Shown in pieces: positions 1 through 11,339 of a stretch of DNA of 64,000 nucleotides. The stretch covers positions 3,961,501-4,025,500 of the forward strand of contig JAQSEB010000010.1 of NCBI GenBank assembly GCA_030063045.1, written 5' to 3'. The DNA is from Pratylenchus scribneri (Eukaryota > Nematoda > Chromadorea > Rhabditida > Pratylenchidae). Under the pieces are notes generated by a model. That model was given only the letters and a program-made list of their open reading frames with translations, ran no database searches and was not told where the DNA came from. Every line of letters begins with the position of its first letter. The stretch's first letter is position 1. A program made the position numbers and the translations under genes.

Positions 1-802
1 CACGATAATTGTTGAAGTCCCAAATTGGAGGTGTAGAGCTCATTTTGTTGAGATGATCGCTAGCCTGTTCTTGAGATATATTTGCTCGAAACTTGATTGT
101 TAAGGAAGGGATTATACGAAATCAACACAATTAACTGAAAAATAAGTTGCAATAAACACCTCCTTTTATATTTTTTTTGACGGTTGCACGATTGTATAAG
201 GATTAGAGATTTACGTGCAACGTAGTCATTAATCTTTCCTGTCAACAAATATCTATTTCAACAAAAAATCGATTTTTTTTTAATGTTTGGCATTATATAT
301 TTTATTGATTGGTTTACTGTACTTGAAAAAGAGAGAGAGAGGAAGAGATTGTTAGACAAAAAAAATACTTTGCGGTTGCAGGATGCAGGGGCGAAACTTA
401 CATTATCGTCGTCGCATCGTTCGTCAATTATTTTTTTTATAAGCAAAGCACAAATTCGACATTCATATTCATATTAGGAAGACACTATTGGTAAAAAACA
501 TGAAGTAGTTTATTCCTTATTAATAAGTAAGTATTAGGATTAGGATTCACCACTTAATAATAATAATAAGCGTCGTGTTACTTATTATTTTTATTTGTCA
601 AGCTAGGCAACTTTCACTATTTAGCCTTCATTTATCAAAACTATTCACTGTCGCCTTAACTTACCACCAATCCAAAACCCTATTATTGAATATAATCATA
701 ATAAATTACAATTCGGGTTTTTCAATTATTACTTTTCAGAAAAAGATAAGCTCTCTACAGCTCTCTATTTATTCAATCAAACAAACAACGAACTTGAGTA
801 AA
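1..802. other. Intergenic / 5' region of the HMG-box gene
   Basis: No convincing coding exon is visible. Short open stretches lack splice signals and have low-complexity translations. A TTTTCAG acceptor at 733-739 has no obvious upstream exon and lies about 64 bases before the start codon at 803, so it may be a spliced-leader acceptor for the HMG-box gene. A purine-rich AGAGAGAG stretch lies near 331-345. Confidence 0.5.
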
Positions 803-1179
803 ATGGCACCACGAAAAGCTTCAAAGACCAAGGATCCAAATGCTCCAAAGAAGCCGGTAAATTTTCGTATTTTGATTTTTTTTATAAAAACATCTTCAGC
901 TCGGCAGTTACTTCCTTTTCGTCGCGGACTATCGCAAACGCCATCCGGAGGAGAAGGGAAAGTAAATCATCATGAATTAGTTTCATAATTAAACACAATC
1001 TTTTAGTTCATACATCAAGACGGCTGCCAGCGAATGGAAGACTTTGGACGAGAAGGCAAAGAACATGTGGAAGGTCCGTGCTGAAGAGGACAAGGTAATC
1101 TAAAACATTTATTTTACTAAAAAAAACAAAACTATAGGATCGTTATTCTCGCGAAATGGCTGCATACCGCAACAAATAA
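803..1179 (+). CDS. Small single HMG-box chromatin protein
   Basis: Four exons (803-856, 900-961, 1007-1094, 1138-1179) join in frame into an 81-residue protein. The N-terminus MAPRKASKTKDPNAPKKP is the basic linker typical of HMGB/NHP6 proteins. It is followed by one HMG box (about residues 15-79) with the expected KKP..SYFLF..DYRKRHPEEK start, the SEWKTLDEKAKNMW core and a final DRYSREMAAY helix. Such proteins bind and bend DNA without sequence specificity in the nucleus. The protein has no acidic tail and only one box, so it resembles NHP6 or the small nematode HMG-1 proteins more than vertebrate HMGB1. Introns are 43-45 bp. Start chosen as the first ATG after a possible trans-splice acceptor. 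The family call is firm; the exact orthologue is not. Confidence 0.9.
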
Positions 1180-1860
1180 GAAGGAACAACGACGAGGAGG
1201 CTTGGCGGCATTGATGGATAATGGATCTTATAGAAGAACAAGATGCCTTAAGATAATTTCTTCCCCCTTCATCATCTTTATTTAAATTAAACAATCAACC
1301 AACCACAACCACCTTTAAATTTGGATTTTATTTAAAAAACAAAGAAAACCATCTCTCCTTCTTTCGGATTATTGTAATTTCCTCACTCTGGCTTTTCCAT
1401 TTGATAAATTTGCTTAAAATAAAGAACAATTCTTCACTAATTCCCTCGAACGAATTTCCAATCAAATTTATTCACGACAAAGAAATTATTGGGTACACTA
1501 TTCGTTGGGTTAATTATTACGGTTTCTGTCTATTACATTACAATGATGAATTGTTGAATGGGGTGGGGGCTGGGGGGGGGGGTGAATGAAAACACAACTA
1601 AAAGATACAATCAAAATAATATAATTCGGAGTGATGAGAAAATAAAATGCAATATAATTTGAAAGGGTGGATGGGGGAACACGTATGGGTTGTTCATTGG
1701 CCAAAAATGATCGGTACGAGTAGATAGCCGAAAATAAGACCAAATAAGAAGGCGGAGAAGATGCGGATTGATTGGGGGAAAAGAATGGCGATTTGGGAGG
1801 GTTTTTGCGAGATTGGATAAAGGATGGAAGATTGGGTGGAGATTGAAGCCATCACTTCAT
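1180..1860. other. Convergent 3' region
   Basis: This is the shared 3' flank of the HMG-box gene (+) and the LIM gene (-). It holds AT-rich presumed UTRs and an 11-base G run at 1572-1582 within a T/G-rich patch. No exon supported. Confidence 0.5.
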
Positions 1861-4800
1861 CTATTTCTGAGGCATCTTTGATTTTTCCGCCTTCTTGGCT
1901 TCTTTCTTGTGTATTTTCTCCCATTTGGCTGCCATCTTCGATGCATGTGCTTCTGCCACTTGGATGTCCTCCTTGTCGGCTCCAGTCGCTGCCTCCGCCT
2001 CCGCCTGTTCCTCTTCCAGTTCCTTTTTGGCACGTTCCCTCTCCCCTGAACAATGAAATTGATTAATAAATTATTTTTCAAAAACCTTTTAATTGCTTGA
2101 ATTCCTCCTCCAATTGGCGTCGTTTCTCTTCGCCCATTTCCGATGCCTCCATTTGATTTGCCTTCTCGAATTGTTCCCTCAAGTTCTTCGCCTCCACCCT
2201 CAATGCTTCCAACTCCTCCAAATTCATTTCGCTCTGTTTCTTCCCCCCGCTCGTCCCTTTCTCCGCAAATTGTTTGAATTTGTTCATTAAATTCTTCACA
2301 TCGAATTCCTCCTCCCCCTCTTCGTCCGAATCGTCGACGGCGACGCGTTTGTTGACAATCTGCCAAATTATAAATATTTCCACCATATTATTGTTGATTT
2401 AAACCTCGGCGCCGTTGGCTGCGTCCTTCTTGTCCCATTTGCTGGGCTGTTTTGTCGATCCACTGCCGGGTTGCGGTATCCCAGCCCGGCCCTCTGCTTC
2501 GATCTGCTTGAATTTGTTCCTGGCTTTGCCCGCCAATTTGATTTGTACGTCCATCTCCTTCTCTGTGTTGAGGTCATCATTCCATCCATCCACCCCAAAA
2601 TCCCATTCTCACCTCCATTCGCGGTTCCTTCTTCATCTTCTTCCGCTTGTGCTTTTGCCATTTTTCTGGCCAATTTGTAGCGAGCAAATTCTGCCTCGAT
2701 TTCTGCCTTCTTCTTCTCCGCTCTTTCCTCTGGGCTCATCTCACTTTCGGGCTGAATAAAATATTTATAAATTATTATTTTTTTCGATAATTTTACCTTT
2801 TCAAAGTTTTTGCGCAAATCTTTCAGCTGCAAATCCAATTCAATTTTGGCCTTCTCAATTTCTTCCAAATCTCCCTGTCCTTTCTCGAATTTGTCCTTGA
2901 ATTCATTCATTCCAGTGAATTTTAGTTCGCTAAGTTCATTGGCAGCTGCCGATTCTGCTTTGCCACTTTGGTAGGCCGATCCTTCCACAAAGGATTTTCG
3001 TGCATCCGCAATCGCTTTAAATCAATATTTCAATTTAAATAATTCCTCATTTCCCTTACCGGCCGTATCCAATTCGGATCGATCATAGGATTTTTGCACT
3101 TCGCCGCCCTCTGCCCCCGGCTGGAATCGTTCTTTCACATTCACCGCCTTCTTCAATGCTTCCAATTCTTCAATTTTGGCGGCATCAATTTCGGCTGCCG
3201 TTGCCCCCTCCACATTCCCCGTTTTCCATTTCTGTTTTACACCGCTCACCTGGGAATAATAATAAATTAAATGATATAAAAAATTGGCTCACTTGGCTTT
3301 TGATTTCCTCCAATTGGCGTTTCTTTTCCTCATCCTCAATGGCACCGCCTTGGGCATCTGCGGCCACGGAACTTTTCCAACTTTCTTTTTTCTCTTTCAA
3401 TGATTTCAGTTGGGCTAATTCGTCGCCAATGTTGGTTCCGCCGGCTAAAAAAATTATAATTATTTTTAATATTTTCTACTCACAAAATTGCGAAGGAATC
3501 ACCGAATTATTTGAGAACATTTCAAATTAAATAGAATAAAAGATTGAATGAATAAATTATTGGAATTTAAATAATATTTTAATGACAATGAAAATGATTG
3601 ATGGATGGAATATGGGGGAAGAGGGTGAAATTTGGAAGTGAACCGGAAAGGGAGAGGAATGGAAATTGGCAAGCGATAAACAAAATAAATGGAAATGGAT
3701 GGATGGATGAATGGATGGATGAGGATTTTGCTTTCGGTTTGGATGGAAGAAGGAATGATGTGAAGAAGAAAAGAAAAGATTAGTGGATGGTTTACTCTTT
3801 GGATTTATTTGAATTTTTTTGACAAAATTCAACCAAATATAATATAAAGACGATGAATAGAAAATTCCGAAAGTTGAGGATTTTGAGTTGAAAAACGGAT
3901 AATTTTCTAATTTATTCATTTACCTCGAACAACGTCGGATGCCAATTGCCGTGGTTTGGAACTGACCGCAAATTCGTCTTCTTCATCGTCCACCTGCATT
4001 GGTTGGTCGCCTTCCTCCAATTCATCTGCCGCGAATTGGCCGACCCTGTCCGGGTGAAGTGCTTCCATCATATGCGGTTTGCAGTACAGAATGCCCTTGT
4101 GGGAATTGAATGCCGCCTGACTGCATATGGAAATGGAAATCGTTATTTATATTTCAAATTTATTCGAAAGTTTTAAAGGTCAGTTACCTGAGTTTTTTGC
4201 CGCATTTTGAGCATTTGAAGCATTGATTATGATAAAGACGCTTTCCGGCCCAAATTTTCTCCACCGGATAAACAATTTTGTCGCAAATGCAACAATTTTT
4301 GATTTCCGCTTCATCTTCTGCCGTTCGCTCAAAAGCATTCTTCAATTTTTTCCTGTCCATAGTTTGTTGTTGCAATTCATTGAGTAATTCGTCGCGTCCT
4401 TGCGAAACAAATTCTTTTCCTGGTTCTTTTTCGAACATTTCCTTCATTGATGCCAAATTTTCTTTGCCAACACCTAAATTAGTAAAATATTCTAAAATTG
4501 GATGCCCAAATCCAACCTTCCAAAGATTCCTTCTGTGCCTCTGCCGCCTCTTCGGCTGCTGTTTTTCCTCCTGCTTTGCCTGTTTCGAATTCTTGTTTCA
4601 TCCGCTTCATTTCTTCCGCCTTTACTCGGCGCAATTCCTCAATTTCTTCCATCGTTTTCTCATCTTTCACTTGCTTTTTCTCGTCACCAGCCATTATTGC
4701 TTCTTTCTGCAAAATTAAACAATTTTTAATAATTTGAATAAATCTGATTTTCTGGCCAAAAATGTTGAAAAAATGGGAGGATGAAGTGAAAGATTAAATC

Positions 4801-5591
4801 AATTTAATTCATTGATCTTCCCCAAGATAAAAAATGGATGGAGGAATTATGGAAATGAAAGGCTTTTGTTCTTCTTTTGATGCCTTTAGGACTAAAATTA
4901 TCGTTCCTTCCTTTTTACTTTTGCTTAAGTGCAAATGCAAAGTCGATCCGACCCATTCATTCAAGAAAGATAGGAGGGGATGGGGAGGACGATGGTCAGC
5001 TTAATGGAAAATGGACAGATGGAAAATTGTGGGAGGACGGAGAAGGTCAGTGTCGTTGCTCCAGAGGAAAAATGCATATGGATGAATAAATAGCGAGGCC
5101 GGATATTGGCTATTTACTCGAAAAATTGATCAAATAAAAACAAAACCTAGATCCACTAATAATAGAGGATGAAGATTAGGATTATAAGACTAATAATTTT
5201 TTTCGATGAATATTCTGAAATGATTATGGCCTCTAAAAATTATGCCACATATTTCACTCAAATTATACCAATCATTTGCATATCTTACTTAAAATGGGAG
5301 CGAAATTAAAATTTGTTGTTCCTAGCAATTAAAGATGGGAAAAGTCGAAAATATAAATAAAATGAAGGGAATAAATGACCACCAGCCAGCAGAGGAAAGG
5401 ATTGAATGACTAAGGGCGAGAAATTCCCGATAGAATTTTGTTTGCCCTCTCTAATTTAGGAATGTTTTGGGGAAACCAACCAATTGTTTCAGATCTTTCG
5501 CTCCTTCGATCGCAACTTTTGGTGGGGGTCCTTTTCGTCGCTCATCATCCGAATCGGAACTGACTGCATAGGGATCTTCGTCGTCGGACAT
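1861..5591 (-). CDS. LIM-domain, coiled-coil cytoskeletal protein
   Basis: About ten exons. It starts MSDDEDPYAVSSDSDDERRK (ATG at 5591), splices to KEAIMAGDEKK (about 4706) and continues through a single complete LIM domain split over two exons (about 4188-4330 and 3921-4122). The zinc ligands are visible: CCIC, then H and C in YHNQCFKCSKC, then YCKPH. The rest is highly charged helical sequence in which a [K/R]xx[F/W][E/K]xG-like motif recurs about eight times (for example VKQKWKTGN, ARKSFVEGS, FKDKFEKGQ, LREQFEKAN). It ends AKKAEKSKMPQK and a TAG at 1861-1863. The LIM domain resembles EPLIN/CRP-type actin-associated LIM domains, so a muscle or actin role is likely but inferred. Two donors are GTTGG rather than GTAAG; the first intron (about 780 bp) is long for this window. 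Exact orthologue not recognised. Confidence 0.75.
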
Positions 5592-6547
5592 TCTGCTCGC
5601 TGATACGCTGGTGATTATGGAATAATAAATTCAGTTGAATTAATTAAATTATTTGGCTAAAATATAACGAAAATATGGTTTTATCAATCAATAAAAGTTT
5701 ACATATTACTTGATTTTTTAAAAGTTAAGCGAACTTAATTCTATGAGAATTAACTCTTAGGCTTTGGAGGAAATAAAAAGGAAAATTTTGAAATTGAACC
5801 GTCAATTGAAGGAATGAAAGAGGGAAAAAGAGAAGAGCCGATTCATACTGCCAATGCAGCCAATTTTTTCAGTGGCAAGCGGGGGCGAGATTGATCAAGC
5901 AAGGGATAAATGGAGGGGAAGCTGGGCCTACGTTGAAACACACACCAAATCCCAAATGTTCTTCTCGAGGTTTTTCTGCCTCAAAATTCAGTCAGCCAAA
6001 TGAGAAGTGAGGAAGGGGAACAGCCGGTTCATGCTATTCCCATTTGGTTAACGGGATGAAGGCCATCATCGACCTAATAAGGAAAAGGATTGTTTCAAAA
6101 CTCGTCGGGAATATCAACAGTGGGGGGGGGGGGGGGGGGGGAGGGGGTGGATGAAGCTTTGGAGTGGAGCAAATTGATCTTCTCGCCTTGGTTGCCGCTG
6201 TTATTCATCCAGCCGACTTGTTTAGGCCATTGTTGGCCGTTGGTTCCAAAAGGATCCTGTCGACGGGATGATGAGGAGGATCAAGTGGAAGAGGAAAATA
6301 AAGCAAGATTGGGCCATGAACAGCCGCTCCTCTTTACGCCTTAACACTGATCGATAGTTGGCCAAAATCACTCTCACTTTACCTCAAAGGAATGAATGGA
6401 CTCCGCCATCCATTTCCCTTGTTTTATACGTAATCAGCGGCAATAAAAGATAAATAAAAGAAAAATAGTCAATTTAAACTCATTTATTCAAAAAAAATTA
6501 TCAAATAGTGAAAAAGAAGAACAAATTTATATTGGACATGAATGAAC
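5592..6547. other. Intergenic, upstream of LIM gene
   Basis: Probable promoter/5' region of the LIM gene and 3' flank of the CDC26-like gene. No coding exon is supported. It contains a 20-base G run at 6122-6141. The open stretch across the run has a glycine-run translation and no splice signals, and is not accepted. Confidence 0.4.
6122..6141 (+). repeat. Poly-G tract, 20 bases
   Basis: An uninterrupted run of 20 G on the plus strand, followed by AGGGGG. It is long enough to form a quadruplex and joint longest with the run at 42255. Confidence 0.95.
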
Positions 6548-6724
6548 TTATGTTGTTTTATTATCACTATTAATTGGCGTTGATTTAATGTCCATTGGTC
6601 TATTGTCATTTTGGTCCATTGCCTTATCGTTGCGCAGCTTGGCTAATTCCCCGTCCAATTTGGCGGCCATCTCTTCAACGTCTGTTTGTTTGAGCTTCAA
6701 CGAGCTTAGTGGACGGCGGATCAT
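6548..6724 (-). CDS. cdc-26: CDC26-like anaphase-promoting complex subunit
   Basis: A single exon encoding 58 residues, starting MIRRPLSSLKLKQTDVEEM. CDC26/APC12 proteins are very small and begin M-[LI]-R-R-x-[PT]-[ST]-x-L-x-L-x-x-x-D-[IV]-E-E, which this matches. In the family this N-terminus inserts into the TPR superhelix of APC6/CDC16 and stabilises it, supporting ubiquitin ligase assembly at mitosis. The rest is a short helix and a polar tail, as in other CDC26 proteins. An acceptor (CAG at 6730-6732, minus strand) lies only 5 bases before the ATG with no clear upstream exon, suggesting trans-splicing. The family is short and weakly conserved, so the call rests on the N-terminal signature. 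Confidence 0.65.
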   Translation of the reverse strand: MIRRPLSSLKLKQTDVEEMAAKLDGELAKLRNDKAMDQNDNRPMDIKSTPINSDNKTT

Positions 6725-7363
6725 TTGCGCTGAATGTTAATCAAAATAATTGTAAAATTGTTAAACATTTAAATATTTAATAGGCCACATTAAGCCGAAT
6801 TATTGGTTTAATTCATGGTTTTGTCATTTTATTCAAAAATTAGTTTCCGATGAAATAAAACAAATTAAGGTTGAAAATTTAAGCTGGAGTGTATTGGTTG
6901 TATGGTGGAACGAGGTGTCAGGATGGGTTGATGATTCCAGAGGAATGGCAAAAATAAATTAAAATAGCATAATAAAGTTGAAAAGAAAAAAATAAAGTTT
7001 AAGACATCATATTGGTTGTGGGGAATACAGAGGATGGGAGGGAGGGAATTTATCGGAAAAAGATGATTCTTAAATTAGGATATATTGCAGAGATTCCATT
7101 CACTTCATTTCCAATTCTTCAGCATACCATGACCGGCTCTTGCTCTTCCGATTCACATTACTAAAAAATTTTAAAATTATTTTGAAACGTTTAAGATTAT
7201 CAAAAATTGCAATCCCTATTTTAGACCTATACTATTTGTGCTAAGAGATTTAAGTAACTAAAAGCCTAATAAGCAAATAACCGACCGATGCTTTAGTTGG
7301 TGACGATTTTGGGGATTGATTATTCTGGACTAAAAAGTGGGGAACATTTTTTTTGTGGTTTTA
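6725..7363. other. Intergenic between AT-hook and CDC26-like genes
   Basis: AT-rich. A short stretch near 7128-7157 on the minus strand follows a TTTTTAG acceptor and could be a UTR exon or an alternative last exon of the AT-hook gene, but it hits a stop within two codons if spliced from that gene. Nothing else is supported. Confidence 0.35.
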
Positions 7364-7913
7364 TTAATCAATTTTCAAACCTGCATCCGATTGCTCCCCG
7401 CTGCTTTCCTCTGAAGCCGAAGTAGTTGGCTGCGCTTCCACCTTCTTCTTGTTGCTTGCTGGACGTCCACGCTTACCACCAGTTCCAGCTGTGGCCTTTT
7501 TGGCAACCTTGGCGGATGTTCCTGCTCCCTTAGGACGACCGCGTCCACGTCCTCCAGCTGGCTTGGTCTTTGGCGACTTCTGCAATTTTATATTTATTTT
7601 CGTTGGTTTTTGTACTGATTTTTACCGGACTTGCGGCTGCAGCACCGGTAGCTTTTGGTCGTCCACGTCCTTTCTTATTTGTTGGTGCGGCGGCTACTGG
7701 CGATTGAGGAGCAGCATTCGGTGTCGGTGCAACAACAGATGGTGGCGAATTCTTCAAAAATATTTAGCTAATTTAAGAATATTTTTAAATTACCGATGGA
7801 GATTTGACCGGAGAAGTCTTCGGTTTTTTAGCATTCGATTGAGCGGTCGCAGCAGCAGCTCCTTTGCCCTTTGCTGGGCGTCCACGCTTCTTTGGCGGTG
7901 ATGCGGAATTCAT
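7364..7913 (-). CDS. HMGA-like AT-hook protein (four AT-hooks)
   Basis: Three exons (7794-7913, 7626-7751, 7364-7579), all in phase 0, give 153 residues. The protein is rich in A, P, K, S and T and carries four AT-hook cores with RGRP or GRGRP flanked by basic residues: KKRGRPAKG near residue 8, GRGRPKAT near 70, GRGRPKGAG near 92 and GKRGRPASN near 113. AT-hooks bind the minor groove of AT-rich DNA, so this is a nuclear architectural protein like HMGA or the nematode HMG-11/HMG-12 group. The C-terminus is acidic (EESSGEQSD), also HMGA-like. The last codons GLKID overlap a possible GTTTGA donor, so a further 3' exon cannot be excluded. Confidence 0.85.
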
Positions 7914-8313
7914 TTTAAAATCCTTTTTATTTGATGATGTGAATAATTTAATTGTAATCTAGTTTACTTACAAAAAAAAAAATTAATAATTTATTTAATA
8001 AAAATTTATATAAAAATTCCATTCCCAATTTTTATGCTCAAAAATTGCAGAGTGACCCAATTAAATTTCATAAAAAAATGAACGCAAAATGGACAAAATT
8101 GATTAAACTGAAACTGACGCTTTAATTCCAAAATTTCAAAATGCCAATTTCAATTTTCCGCTAATTGTTAAAAAAATGCAAAGTTTTAAAAATGGATGAA
8201 ATGCCCTCTCTCCTCTCCTCCATTCAATTTATTACTCATTTTTAATCATTTTCATATCAAATCTATGGAATTTTAATAAAAATAAATTGGATTTCAGATT
8301 TAATATTAATTTT
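7914..8313. other. Divergent promoter region
   Basis: AT-rich spacer between the AT-hook gene (-) and the basic/acidic gene (+), so it should hold both 5' regions. A TTTCAG acceptor ends at 8297, 16 bases before the ATG at 8314; no convincing first exon precedes it, so it may be a spliced-leader site. No defined promoter motif is visible. Confidence 0.4.
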
Positions 8314-8919
8314 ATGGACCATTCTGAATCAGATTTTTCGGCCTTATACAATATAAAATCTCGACGAAAAATAGAACGGAAAAACAAAAAGAAACTGAAA
8401 GCAACATGTCGACTTGCATATGCACAACATAAAAAGGTTACCTTATTACGAGTAATTCATCTAATTGTTAAATGTTTAGGTTGAGACTCTTATTAAAGAA
8501 CAATTTGATGAAAAATCCAAACAACAGAAAAAACGAGAAAAGAGAAGAAGACAAAGGGCACAAAAACGCATGGAAAAACTGAAAAAAGAAGAGGAACAGG
8601 ATGGAGCAACAGAAATCACAAAGAAAGATGTTCCAAATATGGACAATGATTCGTGGGATGACGAAAATTTAACATTGGAAGAGTTCTTAAAAGAGGTTTT
8701 AATCTAACTTTAAAAATAATGCTTATTCAAATTTTGGTTTAGGCTGAGAGACTAAGGGAGGAACGATTGAAAACAAATTTGGACGACGATGATTTAGAAA
8801 TCAAAAGGTTGGAGGCGAAGTTAAGGAAAAATAAAAAGAGGCGAATAAAAACGAATAATGAATCGGATGAGGATGAATTGGAAAAAGCAATACTTGGAAA
8901 TGAAGAAGATGAGAATTGA
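8314..8919 (+). CDS. Uncharacterised Lys/Arg/Glu-rich protein, probably nuclear
   Basis: Three exons (8314-8436, 8480-8695, 8743-8919), all joined in phase 0, give 171 residues starting MDHSESDFSALYNIKSRRK. The sequence is charged and probably helical: a basic block (KIERKNKKKLK and KKREKRRRQRAQKR) followed by an acidic segment (DNDSWDDENLTLEEFLKE) and a mixed tail ending NEEDEN. The basic blocks look like nuclear or nucleolar localisation signals. I do not recognise the family. The gene converges on prp-4, with 72 bases between the stop codons. An in-frame ATG exists at 8287, but it lies before the acceptor at 8297. Confidence 0.7.
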
Positions 8920-8991
8920 TATTAAATTCAATGGACCTTTTATTTAAAAATTTTATTCCGATTAAAATTTACAAATGATTAATAAAATAAA

Positions 8992-11151
8992 TTAGAGTCC
9001 GGCATCTGGCAAAAAGCTCCAGAGCTTAAAAGTGCGATCGTAACAACTTGAAGCTATCCAATTTTCATCCGGCGATATGTCAACGCCACAAACCTAAAAA
9101 ATAAAAATAATATTTCCTCCTATACCCTCATTTCAAACCTTCATATTGTGTGAATCGAAAACACGAAGAGGTTGCCATCCTGAAGTTGTCCATAATTTCA
9201 TTGTATTGTCGTATGAACCGGTGACCATATATTCTCCCGAAGGATCAATTTTTACCCTCGATACCAAATTTTGATGGGCCGGAATTGTGTAGATTTGTCG
9301 GCGCATCCGAACATCCCAAATTTTGCAAGTGTTATCCGCACTTCCGGTTACCATCAAAAAGCTAGGAAAAGAATATCATTAGACTTATTTTTATAATTAA
9401 AATAAACCCATTTGGATGCCAGGAAACAGTATAAATTCCCTTTTGGTGCCCTTCCAAAAACATTATACAGCGACCGGTGCGTAGATCTTAATTATTTTTA
9501 ATTTTTTTAATCATCATCAATTTTCTTACCCCAAACACGTCCATAACAGTCCAGACCGCTGAAATAGTTCATAAATTGATTTTGTTTTAATTTTATTTAA
9601 AACCCTGTGAGTAGAAGTGAACCATCCGTGTGAAAGTCCAAATCAAAGAGTGATTTGCTGTGTCCTTCCTGGTAGAGTAATTCTTGAAGGGTCTCTAGGT
9701 CGAACATTCGCCAGGAAGAATCAAAACTATTGAAGAGAATAAAAATTTTGATTTAAATTTCATTAATAAAAAAACCATGCTGTGGAAAGGAATCGCCCAT
9801 TTGGATGGAATGCCAATCGAGGTACACGATCTTCATGGCGTTCCAATTTGGCCAATGGTTTGTCCCCATTTGTCAAATTCCAAAGCAGAACATTGCCAGA
9901 ATGATCGCAAGACGCTGCGTTCAACAGCAATGGATCTTGTTCTTTATATGCGAATGGATGAAAGCGCTAAAAAATTAAATAAAATGAATTTATTATAAAG
10001 TGGATATACCGCACAGCCAACTTGGCAGGGATGCCCTTGAAGTTTCAATTCCTCCATACAATTTGGCACAGACCAAATTGTCACTTGACCCGACCAATTG
10101 GAAGTGATGATGTGCTTTGAGTCTGGTGAAAATTCTGCGAATGAAGTTGGACGAATTCCAGATACCTAAAATAATATAAAGTAAATTTGTGAATGATTGT
10201 GATTGGATTAAAATATACTTGAGTGCCATAAATTTGAAGAGATTGAATTCGGCGATGAGTTGCCTGTTTGATGAGAGCCCTTTCATGTTGTGATAATCGA
10301 GCATGGATTCGGGCTCGTTCCAGCCTTTCTTTCTGTAAATTTTTTATTTATTAGTATTTAAAAAAAACACTAAAATATAAATTTTTGTAAGCTAAAAAAT
10401 TTTTGCAGGAAGTGGGATTCGAACCCACGCGGGAATACTCCCACTAGAAAACCCGTGCTTGGGCAAGCCATCGCTTGAGTCTAGCGCCTTAGACCACTCG
10501 GCCATCCCTGCACATAGAATTACCCTTTTAATTTAATTGAAGAGAGAAAATATACCACTAATGCAATGAAATATCATTGAAATTGAAATATTTAAATGAT
10601 CACGAAAAATATTATCAATTATTTATTTTTGTGTGCAAATTTTAAGAAATTATTTTATTCAAATTAAAAAAATTTACCGCTTTGACCAGACTGAAATCTG
10701 CAATTGCCACTCTTGCATCGCGCAATGATTCCGGCCCTCGATGGTACCATGTGCTTTGATCATTTTGTTGATCCGCCCTTTCTCGTTCTTCAAAATGCAA
10801 AATAGCATGGATTTGATCCTCGGACATCCTTGACAACACTGTTCGAAGTCGTTCCCGTCTGTCCAAAATGTCTTCACCAAATAGGCAAATTGGTTCATTG
10901 CATCTGCGTAACATTAATTTCACTTGAACATCGTCGGTTGGCAGCGTCAAATTCCGTGCCTATAATTGTAAATTCATTATAATTATGATTAGAATGGAAT
11001 TGTGGTGCAACAATTAATTACCAAATTATGGGACAATTTAATCGTTTTTTTAAAATCAAACCTTTCTTCTCCGGTCAAAATCAGCCAAAATCTCGCGTTG
11101 AGCCGGATTATCGATTGCATTCAAATCGACGACTCCCTCAATTTGGGTCAT
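8992..11151 (-). CDS. prp-4: U4/U6 snRNP protein PRP4 (PRPF4), WD40
   Basis: Multi-exon gene. Starting [20 protein letters not shown] (ATG 11151), it has the PRP4 N-terminal region with [18 protein letters not shown] and [10 protein letters not shown] (about 10730-10940), the part contacting U4/U6 and PRP3 in the family. A series of WD40 repeats follows: for example [53 protein letters not shown] and a final [14 protein letters not shown] before the TAA at 8992-8994. It acts in the nucleus in tri-snRNP assembly for pre-mRNA splicing. One intron (about 10335-10676) contains a tRNA gene. It lies 189 bp downstream of rpb-3 on the same strand, a spacing consistent with an operon. Several middle exons (9370-9720) were assigned only roughly. 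Confidence 0.92.
10405..10511 (-). tRNA. tRNA-Leu(CAA) with an intron
   Basis: A complete class II tRNA can be folded on the minus strand: acceptor stem GCAGGGA/TTCCTGC (one G-T pair), D arm GCCGAGTGGTCTAAGGC, anticodon stem CTAGA/TCTAG, loop with CTCAAG giving anticodon CAA, a long variable arm, and T arm GTGGG-TTCGAAT-CCCAC. The 107-base length exceeds a normal tRNA-Leu because an intron of about 24 bases follows the base 3' of the anticodon; it contains CTTG, which can pair with the anticodon region as in other pre-tRNAs. Intron-bearing tRNA-Leu(CAA) genes are known in nematodes and other eukaryotes. The TTCGAAT stretch is the B box for RNA polymerase III. The gene lies in a prp-4 intron, in the sense orientation. 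Confidence 0.95.
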
Positions 11152-11339
11152 TCTTACTTCAATTAAATATTATTTTTAATTTATGAATAATTTAATATTA
11201 AAAAATATAACTTTAAAAATATAAAATATTGTCAATAAAAATCGAATCGAAAAAATATAAATTTATACCAAAATGTTAAAAAAAGTAATTTTCAAGTAAA
11301 ATCAACAACATCGAGATCGTTGTAAATCCCCTTCTTTCT

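Noticed and set aside
283..477. Plus-strand open stretch of 64 codons near the left edge
   Set aside because: Low-complexity translation, no splice sites or homology; it lies in the upstream region of the HMG-box gene.
6090..6344. Plus-strand open stretch across the 20-base G run
   Set aside because: Open only because the G run encodes glycine; no homology and no splice signals.
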